This document shows, piece by piece, positions 25,155-36,726 of a DNA stretch of 64,000 bases. Positions within the stretch are counted from its first letter, which is position 1; every line of letters starts with the position of its first letter. The translations under genes were made by a program, and so were the position numbers. The stretch lies in contig VXAY01002362.1 of assembly GCA_013399855.1 (NCBI GenBank), positions 323,051-387,050 of the forward strand, given 5' to 3'. The notes under the pieces are model-generated. The model saw only the letters and a list, made by a program, of their open reading frames with translations, made no database searches and had not been told where the DNA came from. The DNA is from Oxyruncus cristatus. Its lineage: Eukaryota; Chordata; Aves; Passeriformes; Cotingidae.

Positions 25155-27327
25155 CTGAAAAGGTGAGGGACGGAGATAATTGCTTGAAGAATGAGAAACC
25201 AGAGTCCCCTGGGACCACAAACTGCCATTTAAAAATGGCTGCCTGAAAAGACAATGCTTTAGAAAGAATTCCCAGATCATTAGCAAAAGTCCATATCCTT
25301 TTACAGAATGGTTTGACAAGATGCTGGGAGGAAAGAAAACAAACAGGAACTGACACAGAACTTGAGAGCTTCAGCATACTACAATACTAGCATAAGATAA
25401 TTTAGTCCACAAATAGTTGCCACTTTCGGAGATTCCCAGAACCTTTACCTATACCTGCTAACATGGAGAAAAGTAAAACCACACTCTACCAGGCAATCAG
25501 TGTTCTAAAGAAAGTGACAGTCACTTTCAGAATGTTCATGGCACAGAACAGCAATGTATTTTGCAACTCAGATGTGAAGCTTCTGTTCCACTCTTTGCTA
25601 TTAATGGACAAATTCATTCACCTTCTTACGGAGAACATTGCAATTATATGCATTGCCTTTAATACATGCTAGAAAGAGAAAAATAGTACAGACAGCAAAT
25701 GAAAAGGCAGAAGGCTTTTTTGGCCTTTCTCAATCCAACTTTGTTATAGAAACAAGATGATCTATATCTCCAAACCAGAATATTGTAGGGCATGTAAAAT
25801 AAATAAAATCTAGTTCTTTATCCTGATATTACAAACATGGAATATGACACATGTATGATATTTGTGTTGGCACAACGGAGAGTGAATTGACAGGGGGGGC
25901 TACCTAGACTTAAGGGCCATTGCCAAAACAGAAGAACAGAAAGTAGTGCTTGGCTTGCCAAATCAGACTCCAGCCCTGTCACCTATAAACAAAGTTTTGA
26001 GTAACTTTCTAGTACATGTCTTTCAGTGATTGCTGAAATGTAGCTGCTTATGAAGAACATAAATGGGCCTGCAGTAAGTTCTTCCCTCCTCATTACAGAT
26101 GATGAGTCTCTGTTCTGGATCAGAGGTAGAAAACAGCTCCAGCACAAGAAGAGAAAAACAGAAAAGTGTCTTTCAGGAAAAATAAGGAGTTATTTGTTAG
26201 AAAACAAACAAACAAGCAAACCCCACCCTACCAACAGTCAGAATTAACTGTAGAATGCACTGCTTAACATCTTTTTAATCGGTTACTAACTGCAATTCTG
26301 AAAGGCAGAATAAGTTAAACATAATAATATTAATAAAATACAGCACAAGTTTTTAGGTAATGTTATTCTTTTGTTCTATGCATTTATTATCTAAGAATGT
26401 CACACTACACAGCTTTGCACAAGCGCACGATTAAGAATCCTCCAACACACATTTACTGGGGCAGATGAACTTGGAGGAATGTCAACTTTGATTTTCATGG
26501 GAATAAAATCACAGTATAAATCTGTATTTTCCAAGTATTGATAATCTTTATCACTACACAAAACTGCAGTACAAAAAATGATGAACCAGTATCTTTTTAG
26601 ATTTGAAACACTTCATTGTGAACCATAATTACTGATCAGCTTTATGAGCAATGCAATGTCACATTCTATGGCCCTCACAGACTCAGTTGGATAAGTAATA
26701 GATGTTCATATTTTCATGTTGGGCTAAAATAAATGCAAAATATCACATGACAATAGAAGTTGATCCTACCTTACAGTCTTAAGTTATTAATTTCTTGGAA
26801 ATTTCAAGAAAGACTGCCTAGAACATCCAAGTAGCTTGCAAAGCACTATCTTCTGCCCCTAAACTGAATAAATTCAAGTTTGGCCACTTCTTTTGAAATT
26901 CTGTATGGTACAAGAAGGAGCTTACTATTCCTCATTTTGTCAAATCTCTATTTAGAAAGTTCAAAGAAACACAGACAACAATTGGTGAAATTAATCCATA
27001 AATAAATAAAGACATAAATTATAAAGAGTTTTTTATTTTTAATGATGGAAAGACATTTAACAAATTCTCTTGCAAATTAATGAATAATCCTAAAAATAAA
27101 GATATTCCTATCTGATCACACAATAACAGTTCAACTCTCTTTGTTTGCTGTGTTTAAAGCTAACGGCATCTGAGCAAACTTATTGGCTGTGCAGCTTTAT
27201 CCGTACTATGCAATTTCTAAAACAAACAGTTTTATTTCATTCCAGGAATAAACACATTAAGTTAAGAACAGAAGTCACAAAGGTTTATGAATAATCAACC
27301 ATGAGTGAAGAAATGTAAAACAATTAC
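25155..27327. other. AT-rich non-coding stretch
   Basis: Nothing recognised apart from a pyrimidine-rich TTCCCTCCTCATTACAG acceptor-like site near 26097 on the plus strand, with no convincing exon behind it. Confidence 0.5.
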
Positions 27328-27370
27328 CCTCCTGCTTTGCAGCTGAACCTTTAAATCGAATGATGCACCA
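27328..27370 (-). CDS. Candidate short internal exon
   Basis: On the minus strand, GTCTCTTCCTTTCTCAG precedes 43 bases ending in GGAGG, followed by GTAATT. Two frames are open: phase 2 in and phase 0 out (GASFDLKVQLQSRR), or phase 0 in and phase 1 out (WCIIRFKGSAAKQE). The first can be spliced directly to the phase-0 terminal exon at 1098-1217. The acceptor is strong and the donor average. With only 43 bases the coding claim is weak; it gains some weight from phase agreement with its neighbours. Confidence 0.25.
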
Positions 27371-27420
27371 CTGAGAAAGGAAGAGACCACTTTAGGGAAA
27401 AAAGACACTACCTTCATATT

Positions 27421-27458
27421 CAGCTTGATTATTATCAAGCTTGATTATTATCAAGCTG
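27421..27458. repeat. 38-bp double palindrome
   Basis: A 17-bp unit, AGCTTGATTATTATCA plus A, is repeated in tandem. Each copy is itself an inverted repeat (CTTGAT, TATT, ATCAAG). The whole block from CAGCTTGA to TCAAGCTG is also a palindrome centred on AAGCTT; only the two TATT loops break symmetry. It could form one long or two short cruciform arms. No protein-binding site was recognised. Confidence 0.85.
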
Positions 27459-27489
27459 AGCAAAGATGCCTGCATCAAAGTGAAAAATA

Positions 27490-27515
27490 GGGGGGGGGAG
27501 GGGGGCAGGGATGGA
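27490..27515 (+). repeat. G-rich tract
   Basis: Nine G, A, six G, CA, three G, then ATGG. It is capable of quadruplex formation if the nine-G run is counted as two tracts. It sits just right of the palindrome and left of a GC-richer block. Confidence 0.65.
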
Positions 27516-28500
27516 AAGCAGCGATTTCCAGCTATTTTAGAAATCCAGGTTCCACATCCAGCGTAATATTGATGCTGTCAGCAGCCAATTGACTCCCTTG
27601 CTAGAGCTCCAGGAAGAAAACATTGGGAACAGTTGCATGAATGCAGTTCCCAAAAAGTTGCTCTAAAGTAGAACTGCACATCAGACTTCTGGAACATGGG
27701 AACACTGAGCAGCTGCATACAGAGGGTGGCCCAGTCTAGGGCCATCACCAAGGACTGGGAAGTAATTTGTGCTGAGCAGCTCATATCCATTAGTCGGGCA
27801 CTGCAAAGACAGCACAGGTTAGCTGCAGGCAACTAATAAATCCCCATGCTCTCACCCAACCTCAACTGAAGAAGCAGGGATTAGTTTGCGTGCAGAGGGT
27901 ATTAAGAGGGCTGACAGGCTGCAAGCTACCCCTGTACTCTAGATATAGCTACCTGCAGGATCCAAAGATCACACAGGAGTGGTGGGAGGGCTTTGCAGTT
28001 GATCCATGAGGGAGAACCAGCTAGGAGCAGAGAGCAAGAGAGTCCCCACTCACCGTGGCACTGCCCCACAGCAGGCAAGCAGAGCAAGGTGTGTGAGAAC
28101 AGCACACTTCACCAGCAGACCAGCAGACACCAGACAAGAGCAAGACAGCAAATCGGGTCTCATGTCAAGATGGGAAATCAAAGCAACAAGTTGGGAATAG
28201 CAGAACACAGAATTCTACACAGACACAAACACCTACAACACAGCTCAAGCACAGAGTAAGAGCCCTAGGCTGAGCTGAAATGGAGCTCCGCATCCCTTGA
28301 ACACAGGGTGTGGGTAAAAACCCAGGTGAAGCTGGTCAGGGACATGAAAGACTGCTAGTGCCCTCGGGGCCTTCACATACCACAGGTGTAGAGGGAAGCA
28401 CGCAAATGTAACCTGAAACTCTCTACATTCCACACAACATTAGTGTTTCTGGACTGTGGTTCAGTCCTCTTTTTGCTTGGCTGTAAGATTGTGACCATGT
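27516..28500. other. GC-richer unassigned block
   Basis: Clearly richer in G and C than its surroundings, with CAG-rich words. It includes a CACTCAC donor-like site at 28047-28053 on the minus strand. It resembles an old LTR or regulatory region in composition, and wording such as GGTGTGGGTAAAAACCC with AGCTGGTCAGGGACA looks repeat-like, but I could not assign a family. No coding signal stands out among overlapping ORFs. Confidence 0.35.
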
Positions 28501-28816
28501 GACTTGGAGACCCTCTCCCCTCAGCTTTTAAAGACTCTTCTGATTTGTAGATTCTGCTATTTAGATTCTCGTACAACTTCTTCCATATGGCACAGATATA
28601 CAATCTGGACTGAGTTCTTGGAGAACCAAGAAAAAATATCTGATTTGATTCTCAAAATGAACAGACTAGATTTCTTTGGATACATGCTTAGACTGCAAAC
28701 TATACAGTGCTAAGATAGTCTCTTGATTGATATGCATGTTTTTTGCTATGGAAAAAAGCACAGTGTATCTACAGAACAAAGAGATACAACATAGCATTAT
28801 GATTACAGTAGCAGAT

Positions 28817-28848
28817 AAAAAATAAATCATAAATAAATAAATAAATTA
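28817..28848. repeat. (AAAT)n microsatellite
   Basis: About seven AAAT-type units, interrupted once by CAT. Confidence 0.85.
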
Positions 28849-29725
28849 CACTGTCAGGCAAAGCAGCCACAATGTACATTGAAAAGTTTTCGAAAGGGTT
28901 GGTGTGTCCTGCCACCATCAAGTCACTGATTAAATAACCATTCAAAAAACTCAAGAGTCCTAGATTTTATTTATAAGCCAGAATTTACAGATGACTTTCA
29001 TAAAATCAATATTTTTATTCACTGTTCCCTCTGTCCTTCTTTCCTCTGCCCCCAAAATTTGTATAGATATGAATGCCTGTTCAAAGGCAAGATAAGCTTC
29101 TGTGGTTTCTTAAGACCTAAGCAGTAAACTATCACATCATACTTAAGAGCACAGAATGGTGAGCAATTATTATGGTAGTGGTGGATAACTCTGAAATAAG
29201 TGAAATTTGTATTGTAAGAACACGTTTAAAACTGATACATGTTTACTTAGTCAATTTTTCTACCCAATCCAAACTTTACTTAAACATTTTATAATGTGTA
29301 CCCAAACCAAACTCCACTTAAATGTTTTAAATATACATTAAGGTAATATCTAAATGTTATAAAGCTCTCATCCAAACTGATATTCCCCTTCTTTCAAAAG
29401 AGGTTTAATATAAAAAATAAATACTTTGTACAATTGACAGCTAATTATGAGAGTAATTCAGTTGATTTCTAAACCATTAAAATGTGAAAACACTGTGAAA
29501 AAGTAGTCCATGAGGAGGAGTCATACAAAATAACATAAAAAATAGTTATATTTTTATGGCAATTCAATGTTTACAGGAGAGACAGGGCTCCCATTTGCCA
29601 GTATTTTCCTTCTCAGTTTTAATCTTCCTTATCGATTTCACCTACTTAAAACAGACAAAAGCATACCAGATTTTAAACTGATAATTGAAGATGTGTTGGG
29701 CTAGTTCGTAACTCAACAGTGTCAG
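28849..29725. other. AT-rich non-coding stretch
   Basis: Nothing recognised. A two-fold repeated motif containing CCAAACTTTACTTAAA and CCAAACTCCACTTAAA lies at about 29269-29325. Confidence 0.5.
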
Positions 29726-29852
29726 TGTTGTGATTTAATCCTGGTCAGCAATCGAGCCCCACAGAGCTGCTCACTCATTCCCCCATCAGTAGGACCGGGG
29801 AGAGAATTGGAAGGGTAAAAGTTGGAAAACCTGTGCTTTGAGCTAAAGACAG

Positions 29853-29858
29853 TTTAAT
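29853..29858 (-). terminator. Poly(A) signal of the LTR
   Basis: TTTAAT on the plus strand reads ATTAAA on the minus strand, inside the conserved TATTAAACTGTCTTTA-type region of these LTRs. It would polyadenylate transcripts started in the same LTR. Confidence 0.45.
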
Positions 29859-30040
29859 AGGAAAAGAAAAAGCTGCACACACAAACAAAGCAAAACAAGG
29901 AATTAATTCACTGCTTCCCCTGGGCAGGCAGGTGTCCATCCACTTCCAGGAGAGCAGAGCCCCATCACGCTTAATGGTTACCTGGGAAGACAAACTACAT
30001 CACTCCAAACGTCCTCCTCTTCCCCTTACTTCCCCCCCAC

Positions 30041-30048
30041 TTTATATA
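30041..30048 (-). promoter_or_regulatory. TATA box of the LTR
   Basis: TTTATATA on the plus strand reads TATATAAA on the minus strand, in the expected promoter position of the LTR. Confidence 0.55.
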
Positions 30049-30322
30049 CCGAGCATGATGCCATATGGTATGGAATATCCCTTTGGTCAGCTGGAGTCAC
30101 CTGTTCTGGTTGTGCCTCCTCCCAGCTTCAGATGCCTCCAGCCTCCTCACCAGCGTGGCAGTACAAGAAGCAGGAAAGACCTTGTCTCTGTGTAAGTACT
30201 GCTCATCAATAAGAAAAACATCTCTATATTGTCAACCCTGTGTTCAGCACAAATCCAAAACACAGCCCCATACCAGCCACGGTGAAGAAAATTAACTATC
30301 CCAGCAGAAATCAGAAGAGTCA

Positions 30323-31519
30323 GTCACTAAAAGCATAGCAAATTTTTTAGAGGGAATCCTAAATCATTAAGGATGGATCGAACTTGATTAGTGTCATATC
30401 CTGAACTTTAAGAATGCTGATGCAGGCATGTTAAGCCACAGGTCTATGCTGAATCTGAAATTAAGATATCAAGTTCCAGGGAAAGCCCCTTGGCAAAGAC
30501 GAAATGGGTCAGAATACTGTGACCATGTTTTCAAAAGAACAGCATGCTGTGCTGGCCAGGTCAGCAGAGCAAAGCCAAAGCCCCGACTGCTCTTTCCCCT
30601 TTGTGCTGACTATTTGAAAGGCTGTAATTAAGTCTAAGCTTTGAAAAGCATGAAATGAAGTAAAAGCTGCCTACATTCTCCTTTCCCTGTAGGTATCCAC
30701 AAGGAAGAGCTCAGTCTCACATGCCATGATAAAAATATAGTTTAAAAAAAAAATTAAAAAAAAGAAGAAACTGTTCTTTTGTACAGTTATGTCAGCACAA
30801 ATATGGTAGAACTAGGGAGTTGGTTTGCCGTTCCATAGGTAGTCAACCTGTAGAACGAAGATGTTTCCAAAACCAAATACTTCATGCAGCAATAACTGAG
30901 GAAGATTTTGCCAAGATTAAAATATTGCAGATAACATGCAAATTTTTGTTAAAATGTCTGGAAAATATAATTTTATAATCAGCCTATAAGACAAGAAAAG
31001 CTGAAAAGGTACTTATGTGACCTTTCCATTGCCTCCTCTCAGGAGACCTGAAAAGGTCTCATGTAAGGTTTGTGAGAACCAAAGCAAATCTGTCAAGGTC
31101 AGAGGTATAAACATTTTACAAGTCTTCTGCACTTTTCTTATCAGCTTCCCCTCTCCTGTCCTTTCTCAGATCTCATCTTAATTCTTCTGCAGCTTCAGAC
31201 TATTTTTTCTGGGATATATGGGTCACCCGAGCAGAAGACTCTCATGGTTGGTAACCTGACACTGCCTTCAGCTGCCAGACGGAGGAGTGTCATATGAGGG
31301 GCAGGTGGACGCAACTGGTTGTGTTGTGCAGGCACAGTGATGTCTGAAGAATACAAAGCAGCAAATACAACCCACAAGTCCCAATTTCTATTCACAATAT
31401 CTACAACTTGACTTTTCACCAGACAAATCAGCTTAGCTTTAATAGAACAACAGAAGAACCATTCCTCTGCCATAAAAAACAAACAAACAAGGAAACAAAA
31501 AACCAAACCAAACCATCAA
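30323..31519. other. Non-coding stretch
   Basis: Nothing recognised except A-rich runs near 30745-30770 and a (CAAA)-like tract at 31479-31515. Confidence 0.5.
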
Positions 31520-31750
31520 AAAACCAGAGAACAACTTGACCAGCTCGTTTTTAAAGATACACAGTGACAGGTAGCTCCACAACCCCACTAAACAATCTCT
31601 TCCATGTCTTCAGTGTCCTAATCACTAAAGAAAAATTACTAACATCTAATCTGAGTTTTCCTTACTGAAATTTAGGCCCACTGCTAACTTCCTCAGAAAT
31701 AGTAAACAGTTTATTACCTTCTTCATTATTAATGACTAAAAAAGAGTTAT
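31520..31750 (-). mobile_element. Relic internal CR1 fragment
   Basis: Diverged but collinear with the reversed CR1 region. It shows a GTAGCTCCACAACCCC-like start, AATTACTAACATCTAATCTG, which corresponds to the usual TTCCTAATATCTAACCTA block, then TTTCCTTACTGAAATTTAGG, and then a block like the standard TTTAAACCCA region. It has no 3' repeats at its left end, so both ends are lost. The edges are approximate. Confidence 0.5.
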
Positions 31751-32759
31751 AACATGAGTTCATTACTCAAGACAGGAAACTACTGGCATATGGCACCAGA
31801 AAGGAGAAAGGTTTAGTAAAGTGTAAGGAAAAGAAAACCATTAACTATGATAATTGCCTGATTTTAGTTGAGTTTTTGTTAATAGCATAGGACTTCAGCA
31901 TGAAAGAGAGAAGTTCAGCTAAATTAAATATTCTCAAGCTGTTCAGTTTGGACAAATTTCAGGTAAAAATACTTATAATCCTGGCTGAAATACAACAATT
32001 TAATGACTATCTCTAGGACCTCATGGAAAAACAGAATAGCTAGGGAATAAAACAAACCCATAGACCATATCTTTAAAAAGGGTAGAAGTAAAAATAAAAT
32101 ATAAATAATATATTCATATTTTTTATATATAAAAGTAATTAAAAGTATTGTATGTGCAAAGATAGCACAAAAAAATTATATCTAAGGCAGGTTCCTTATG
32201 AATAAGTCACATCAAACCAAAGTAATGTTCATCTTTGGCAGAATTACACGTCCTGTAAATAATGGAGAGGCAGTAGAATTTATAAATTATAAAGATTTTG
32301 GCATGATCTCATGTTACATTTTTGCAAGGATGCAAGGCACCCAAGGTCAAAAGCTACAAAATGTGTAAAACTAATAGTCACAATATTGCTATGTGGTTAA
32401 CAGGGCTCTGCATTAGTCTGCTCAGTACTGTTGGAGATTTTCATTAATCATCTGAATAATGCAGCAGAACATCTATTGTTACTAAATTCAAAGATGTCAG
32501 CAAGCTGGGTTGGACAAATGAATGGACTCGGATCTTAAGATATCACTATGTAGTAGTGATTAGTATGCAGTGGTACAGTGCAATTTCTGGGATGGTAATT
32601 CTTAGTATAAGCAGCCTTATTATGCTAATCTTAGAAGTATTTAGAGTGATACAACAGTGTAAGTGGAAACTGAAATATTAAAAGTCATGTTAGTTTCTGT
32701 TTTACATGCACTGTGGTGGAAAGAGAAAACTATTACAATACAAAAAACCCCAAGATTTT
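31751..32759. other. AT-rich non-coding stretch
   Basis: Very AT-rich around 32090-32180. No gene or repeat recognised. Confidence 0.5.
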
Positions 32760-32840
32760 ACAGAATCACAGAATATGTAGAGTTGGAAGGGACCCAGAAG
32801 GATCATTGAATCCAACTCTTAGCCCTGTACAGGACCATTT
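32760..32840 (-). mobile_element. CR1 LINE 3' end, about 80 bp
   Basis: ACAGAATCACAGAATATG, then AGAGTTGGAAGGGACCCAG and AGGATCATTGAATCCAACTC, is the reversed 3' end of a CR1. The subtype reads GGACCCACAAGGATCATCGAGTCC in better-preserved copies. It is severely 5'-truncated and points to the minus strand. Confidence 0.8.
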
Positions 32841-35800
32841 GCGTTGCATTTCAGACTGTTTCCAAAGTTAGTGTGTAAAGCTCTCACTCGTCTAATCAAC
32901 AACAGTGCGGATAAAACAGAAATACAAGGTCACAGTAAGCATTTAGAAATTAATCTAAGTCAGGCTTAAAGATAGAACATGTTCTCATTCACCTTTAGAA
33001 TTTTACTGAGCAGAAAACTACATCTGAGCTAGCTGCCTAGAGCACCTTTATAGACAATAAGCAGCAGTAGGCACATCACAGTACAGTTTATCTCATCCTA
33101 GGATACATACATGACCATGAGTCATACCCTACTGCTGCACTGTTCTCTCTATGTACTGCAAGGAAGACTGCACAACTAGCCCTACACAGGTATCTTAAGT
33201 TAGAGAAGCATAGTCTTGTCCTCAGTATTTAGGCAGACATTTTGAAGCATCCCTGTTGTTAGAAGAGCATCAGAATGGTGCCACAGCTCCAGCTTTTTTT
33301 AATTTACACTATTGCAAAATGAATGAAGACCTCAGGCTGCCAATTTCAGTCTAAATTTCTGTTGCCGGTTTGGCAAAAGCTGATACAAGAAGGTCACGCA
33401 GAGTCATAAACAGGCCTTAAAAACACTGAGCTAATTTTTTTCCTGAGTAAACAGCTGGTGTCCTGACTTCTAAGCTTCCTGTGGTTCCTCTGACTACAAA
33501 GACACTGATTTCTGTGCTACTTCTGAATGAAGTTCCCTATTTGTTCCCTTTTTGCCACAGCTCACTATCTCTATGAGAGGCTTTGGAGGAGGGCAGCATT
33601 CCTGTAGCTCTTTGCAACATGGTTAGGACTGCTCAAACTCTGTCCCACCAACATTAGCAGAAGTTTTGCCTTTGATTTCAGTAACACTAAAATTTCACTC
33701 ACACAGGTTTTGGGCACTGATGAACATAGGGTGTAATGCTCAGCATTGTACAGAGAACTCAGAAGAGGGAGTCTTCCTCTCTTGTTCTTCTATAACACAT
33801 TTTCAGTAGAGTCATACTGCTGGATGATTATTGTCATGAAGGTGTGAGAATCTATATTTCACCATGAAAATGGGTGATAAAATAATTGAACAGCACCTTA
33901 GGGTGGTCAAAATAAAACAACTTCCACTTGTTCTTCAGAAACATATCTTCTTGTATTATGCCCATTTGCTAATGGTAAAGTTCAACAGCCACTTTCAAAC
34001 GCAGCTTTCAAATACTGCTTAACACAGTGGTAAGCTGAGCTAGTTCTTCCAAGTGAGAAGATTGGGGAATATCAGAGGTAGCTATTTACCAATAAAAGAG
34101 TATACCATCACAAAAATACTCCTGGCTGGTACGTGACAAAAGGCAACCCTCTAGATTTCAGGGGTGATTGTGTACATATCCCTTTTTTCCATACAGCAGC
34201 TACTTCCAATTCTCATCGAGTTTGACACCTCAAAAATCCACAACAGCGATTTCAGAGAAAAAATTAAACATACCACATCATCTCTTCTTCTATTTCTTTT
34301 GTGTGCTGAAGAACTGATGACAACTGTGGCTGTGTAACACACAAAACATTACCTTTGATATCAAGGATCATTGACACCTGAGGGAAATATAGTGTCACAA
34401 ATGAAGCCTCACAACCTTTTGCCTCATTTTAAAGGCAAACTGAGTGATGTTGCAGAGGATCGTAAACTTAACCTCGCAGACCATACATTTAACAACATAC
34501 TATGTTATATGATGGCAAGTAGAATACACCTGAGTAACCCTGGAAAAATCCAGGAGTGGGTTTCTGAGAATGAGGAGGTGGGGCTGTGCAATACTGGGGC
34601 CATAGCTCCTGCTCTGACAGCTGTATATTTCTTCTCTGGCAGTAGAGGTTTGGAACCGCATGGGAGACTTTACTTTTACACTTCTTCTGTTTGATTTATT
34701 TTTTTACCTCATTTTTCTAACAACATATACTATTTGTGAACGTTTAAGCCTTAGATTTACTTTTTTCCTTGCAGTGGTCCATTCTTCTCAGAGGTATGAA
34801 ATTCTGAAAATCAGATAAACCCCTAATATCATTACTTTCTGCACTCAGGGAAAGAAAAATCTAGTTATGTCACCAGATACCGCTAATGTACTCTCTGTGC
34901 CAGCAGAATACATGAAGAAAGGGATGATTTTTTGTGCCTGAGGAGAAAAATGGTCCCAAAGGATGAATAAATGGTTCCTTCCCCTCTTTTCCAAAGATAA
35001 ATACAGAGACAGATGTTTCCAACTTACGATCGCTGGAAAGCATAGGTACTGGACTGTTAATTTGCCAAGATATGATTGCTCATGTCCTTGGCATAGTGGC
35101 AGGAATAAAAAGCTCTGCTGTGGGTTAAATATTTGGTTTTTCATGCCATGCTGATAATATTCTACAAAAAAAAACCTGAAGGAAAACATACTTGCCTTCT
35201 TGAAGAATTGGTTTTATTTTTAAATTCTCATCAATTATTCTGCTGCTTTCTTATCTTACAGTAACTATCACACCTAGTTTTCAAAGACTACACTAGAGGA
35301 ACTTGAAATTGCTCCACACACAAAATTCAGTCTTTACAAAGAATGAGTAAGAAAGATTCCAAGATTCCCAGGAAAATGGAGGTCACATGACAGTTCTCCA
35401 GATACAAACCAAACAGAGGAGAGAAGAAAAAATTTGCCCATATATCCAGTCAAAAGACTGTTTATCATTAATGTCACCTTTTTCAAAGTACAAAATGGAA
35501 AATCAAAAATAAATTTCTGTACCTAATGGCCAATATCTAGGTGAATATGTTATTCCATAGTTGCCCAATTCTTTTTCATTAAGCATTCCACACCTGTTCT
35601 AATACAAACTAGCCATCTGAAGTACCTAGAGCTTTTTCTAGCTACTGTGGAAGTTGTTGTTTGTCTAAAAGTGTTCTGCTTTAAGACTGAGTAGGTAAAA
35701 CAAAAGCAGAAAAAAAGTAAATGCATGCAAATATCAGAATGATTATACCATACCAGTATCATTTAATTAACATATGTACTTTCAATTATAATGATTTAGC

Positions 35801-36106
35801 TTTAATTTGGATCCACCTTTGCATGTATCTATGCATGAGTAATTTATTTTTAAGTATATCTCATAGAGCTAGCAGAACTGAAGTGAAGCTATCCACCTGC
35901 TCTAATAAACCATTAGTGACCTAGAAATGGGATAAAACAGCATTATTTGCCTCTGAAGTTGTGGCTTGCCTAGAGAATCCCTCCCAGTTTTCACGCTCAG
36001 TAATTGTCTTAATTAGAAAATTAAGAGCTTTGATAGTACTAGAAGTGCAAAAATCAAAGGTATTGTCACACAGAGATTCCATCTCTTTGACACTGTTCCA
36101 ACTTAC
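32841..36106. other. Non-coding stretch
   Basis: No recognised gene. ORFs of 107 codons (plus, 34.4-34.7 kb) and 114 codons (minus, 34.8-35.2 kb) show no domain. The latter contains a good AACTTAC donor on the minus strand near 35028 but lacks a good acceptor. A 25-bp splice-flanked segment lies at 34353-34377. Confidence 0.5.
34353..34377 (-). other. Splice-flanked 25-bp segment
   Basis: On the minus strand, CACTATATTTCCCTCAG precedes 25 bases that end AAAG followed by GTAATG. One frame is open: VSMILDIK. Its phase does not fit the neighbouring candidates at 36107-36145 and 27328-27370, so it may be a chance pairing of splice-like sites. Confidence 0.12.
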
Positions 36107-36145
36107 CTTTGTAATACAGATATTTGTACCTCCACAGCAAAGTCA
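36107..36145 (-). CDS. Candidate short internal exon
   Basis: On the minus strand, TGTCTCTCTTTCCCGTCACAAAG precedes 39 bases ending ACAAAG followed by GTAAGT, an optimal donor. The frame with phase 2 in and phase 2 out reads DFAVEVQISVLQ. This phase allows direct joining to 27328-27370 and from 50473-50508. A second frame is also open, so phase agreement is only mild support. No family was recognised. Confidence 0.22.
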
Positions 36146-36705
36146 CTTTGTGACGGGAAAGAGAGACAAGTATTCTTTCATTACTTTAAAGGTCCAGATG
36201 GACTTTTAAAAGCTATATCGTTCAACAGTAAGTAGATACTAAAACTTAAGTGCGGTCAAATCCTTAACCCCCCTGGCAGATGTCTAACCTCAAGTTTGTT
36301 TAAAGCTGAAATGCTTAGAACTTTTGAGAAAGTATTTCAGCCTCATTCAAAACAAAGTGAGGATGGTTAGTTAGTTTACCCAAACACTTACAGCAAGATA
36401 TTGCTTGAAGCTTCAAGAACTTGAAGCACCTGTTACATTAGGTACTAGAACAATAAACTTCATCTGGACAGAATACAGATCTGTATGTAACCACAACTCA
36501 AGACGGTTCAACTTAAACTTGACAAGGTTCAATAACCTGGCTCAGGAACTGGTCTGTGATTAGGCAATGGTTGAGTTTCAGTCCAAAGCCTGCAAGAGGG
36601 AGCATTTGGCTCAGTAGTCAAAATAAAGTACAAACTTTATTTGTAGTTCACAGGTCATCATCTTCCAGGGAAACAAAACCCCAAATATAGAAACAAAGGC
36701 AAATG

Positions 36706-36726
36706 AAACAAACAAACAAACAAACA
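36706..36726. repeat. (CAAA)n microsatellite
   Basis: Five uninterrupted CAAA units. The long F-rich minus-strand ORF over this area reflects this and the adjacent A-runs. Confidence 0.9.

Larger units (their letters stand above)
29726..30322 (-). mobile_element. Solo LTR of an avian endogenous retrovirus
   Basis: The block matches a common bird ERV LTR in reverse orientation. Recognisable stretches include GGTAAAAGTTGGAAAACCTG, AAAGCAAAACAAGGAATT, GGAATATCCCTTTGGTCAGC and ACAGCCCCATACCAGCC. On the minus strand it has a TATA box (30041-30048) and an ATTAAA poly(A) signal (29853-29858) about 190 bp downstream, the order expected of U3-R-U5. The plus-strand ends TG at 29726 and CA at 30322 are flanked by GTCAG and GTCAC, a possible 5-bp target duplication with one mismatch. 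No internal retroviral genes are present, so it is read as a solo LTR left by recombination. The class is probably ERVL-like; I am less sure of that. Confidence 0.75.

Noticed and set aside
35028..35120. Minus-strand exon ending at an AACTTAC-type donor
   Set aside because: The donor is strong but the only acceptors available lack a pyrimidine tract.
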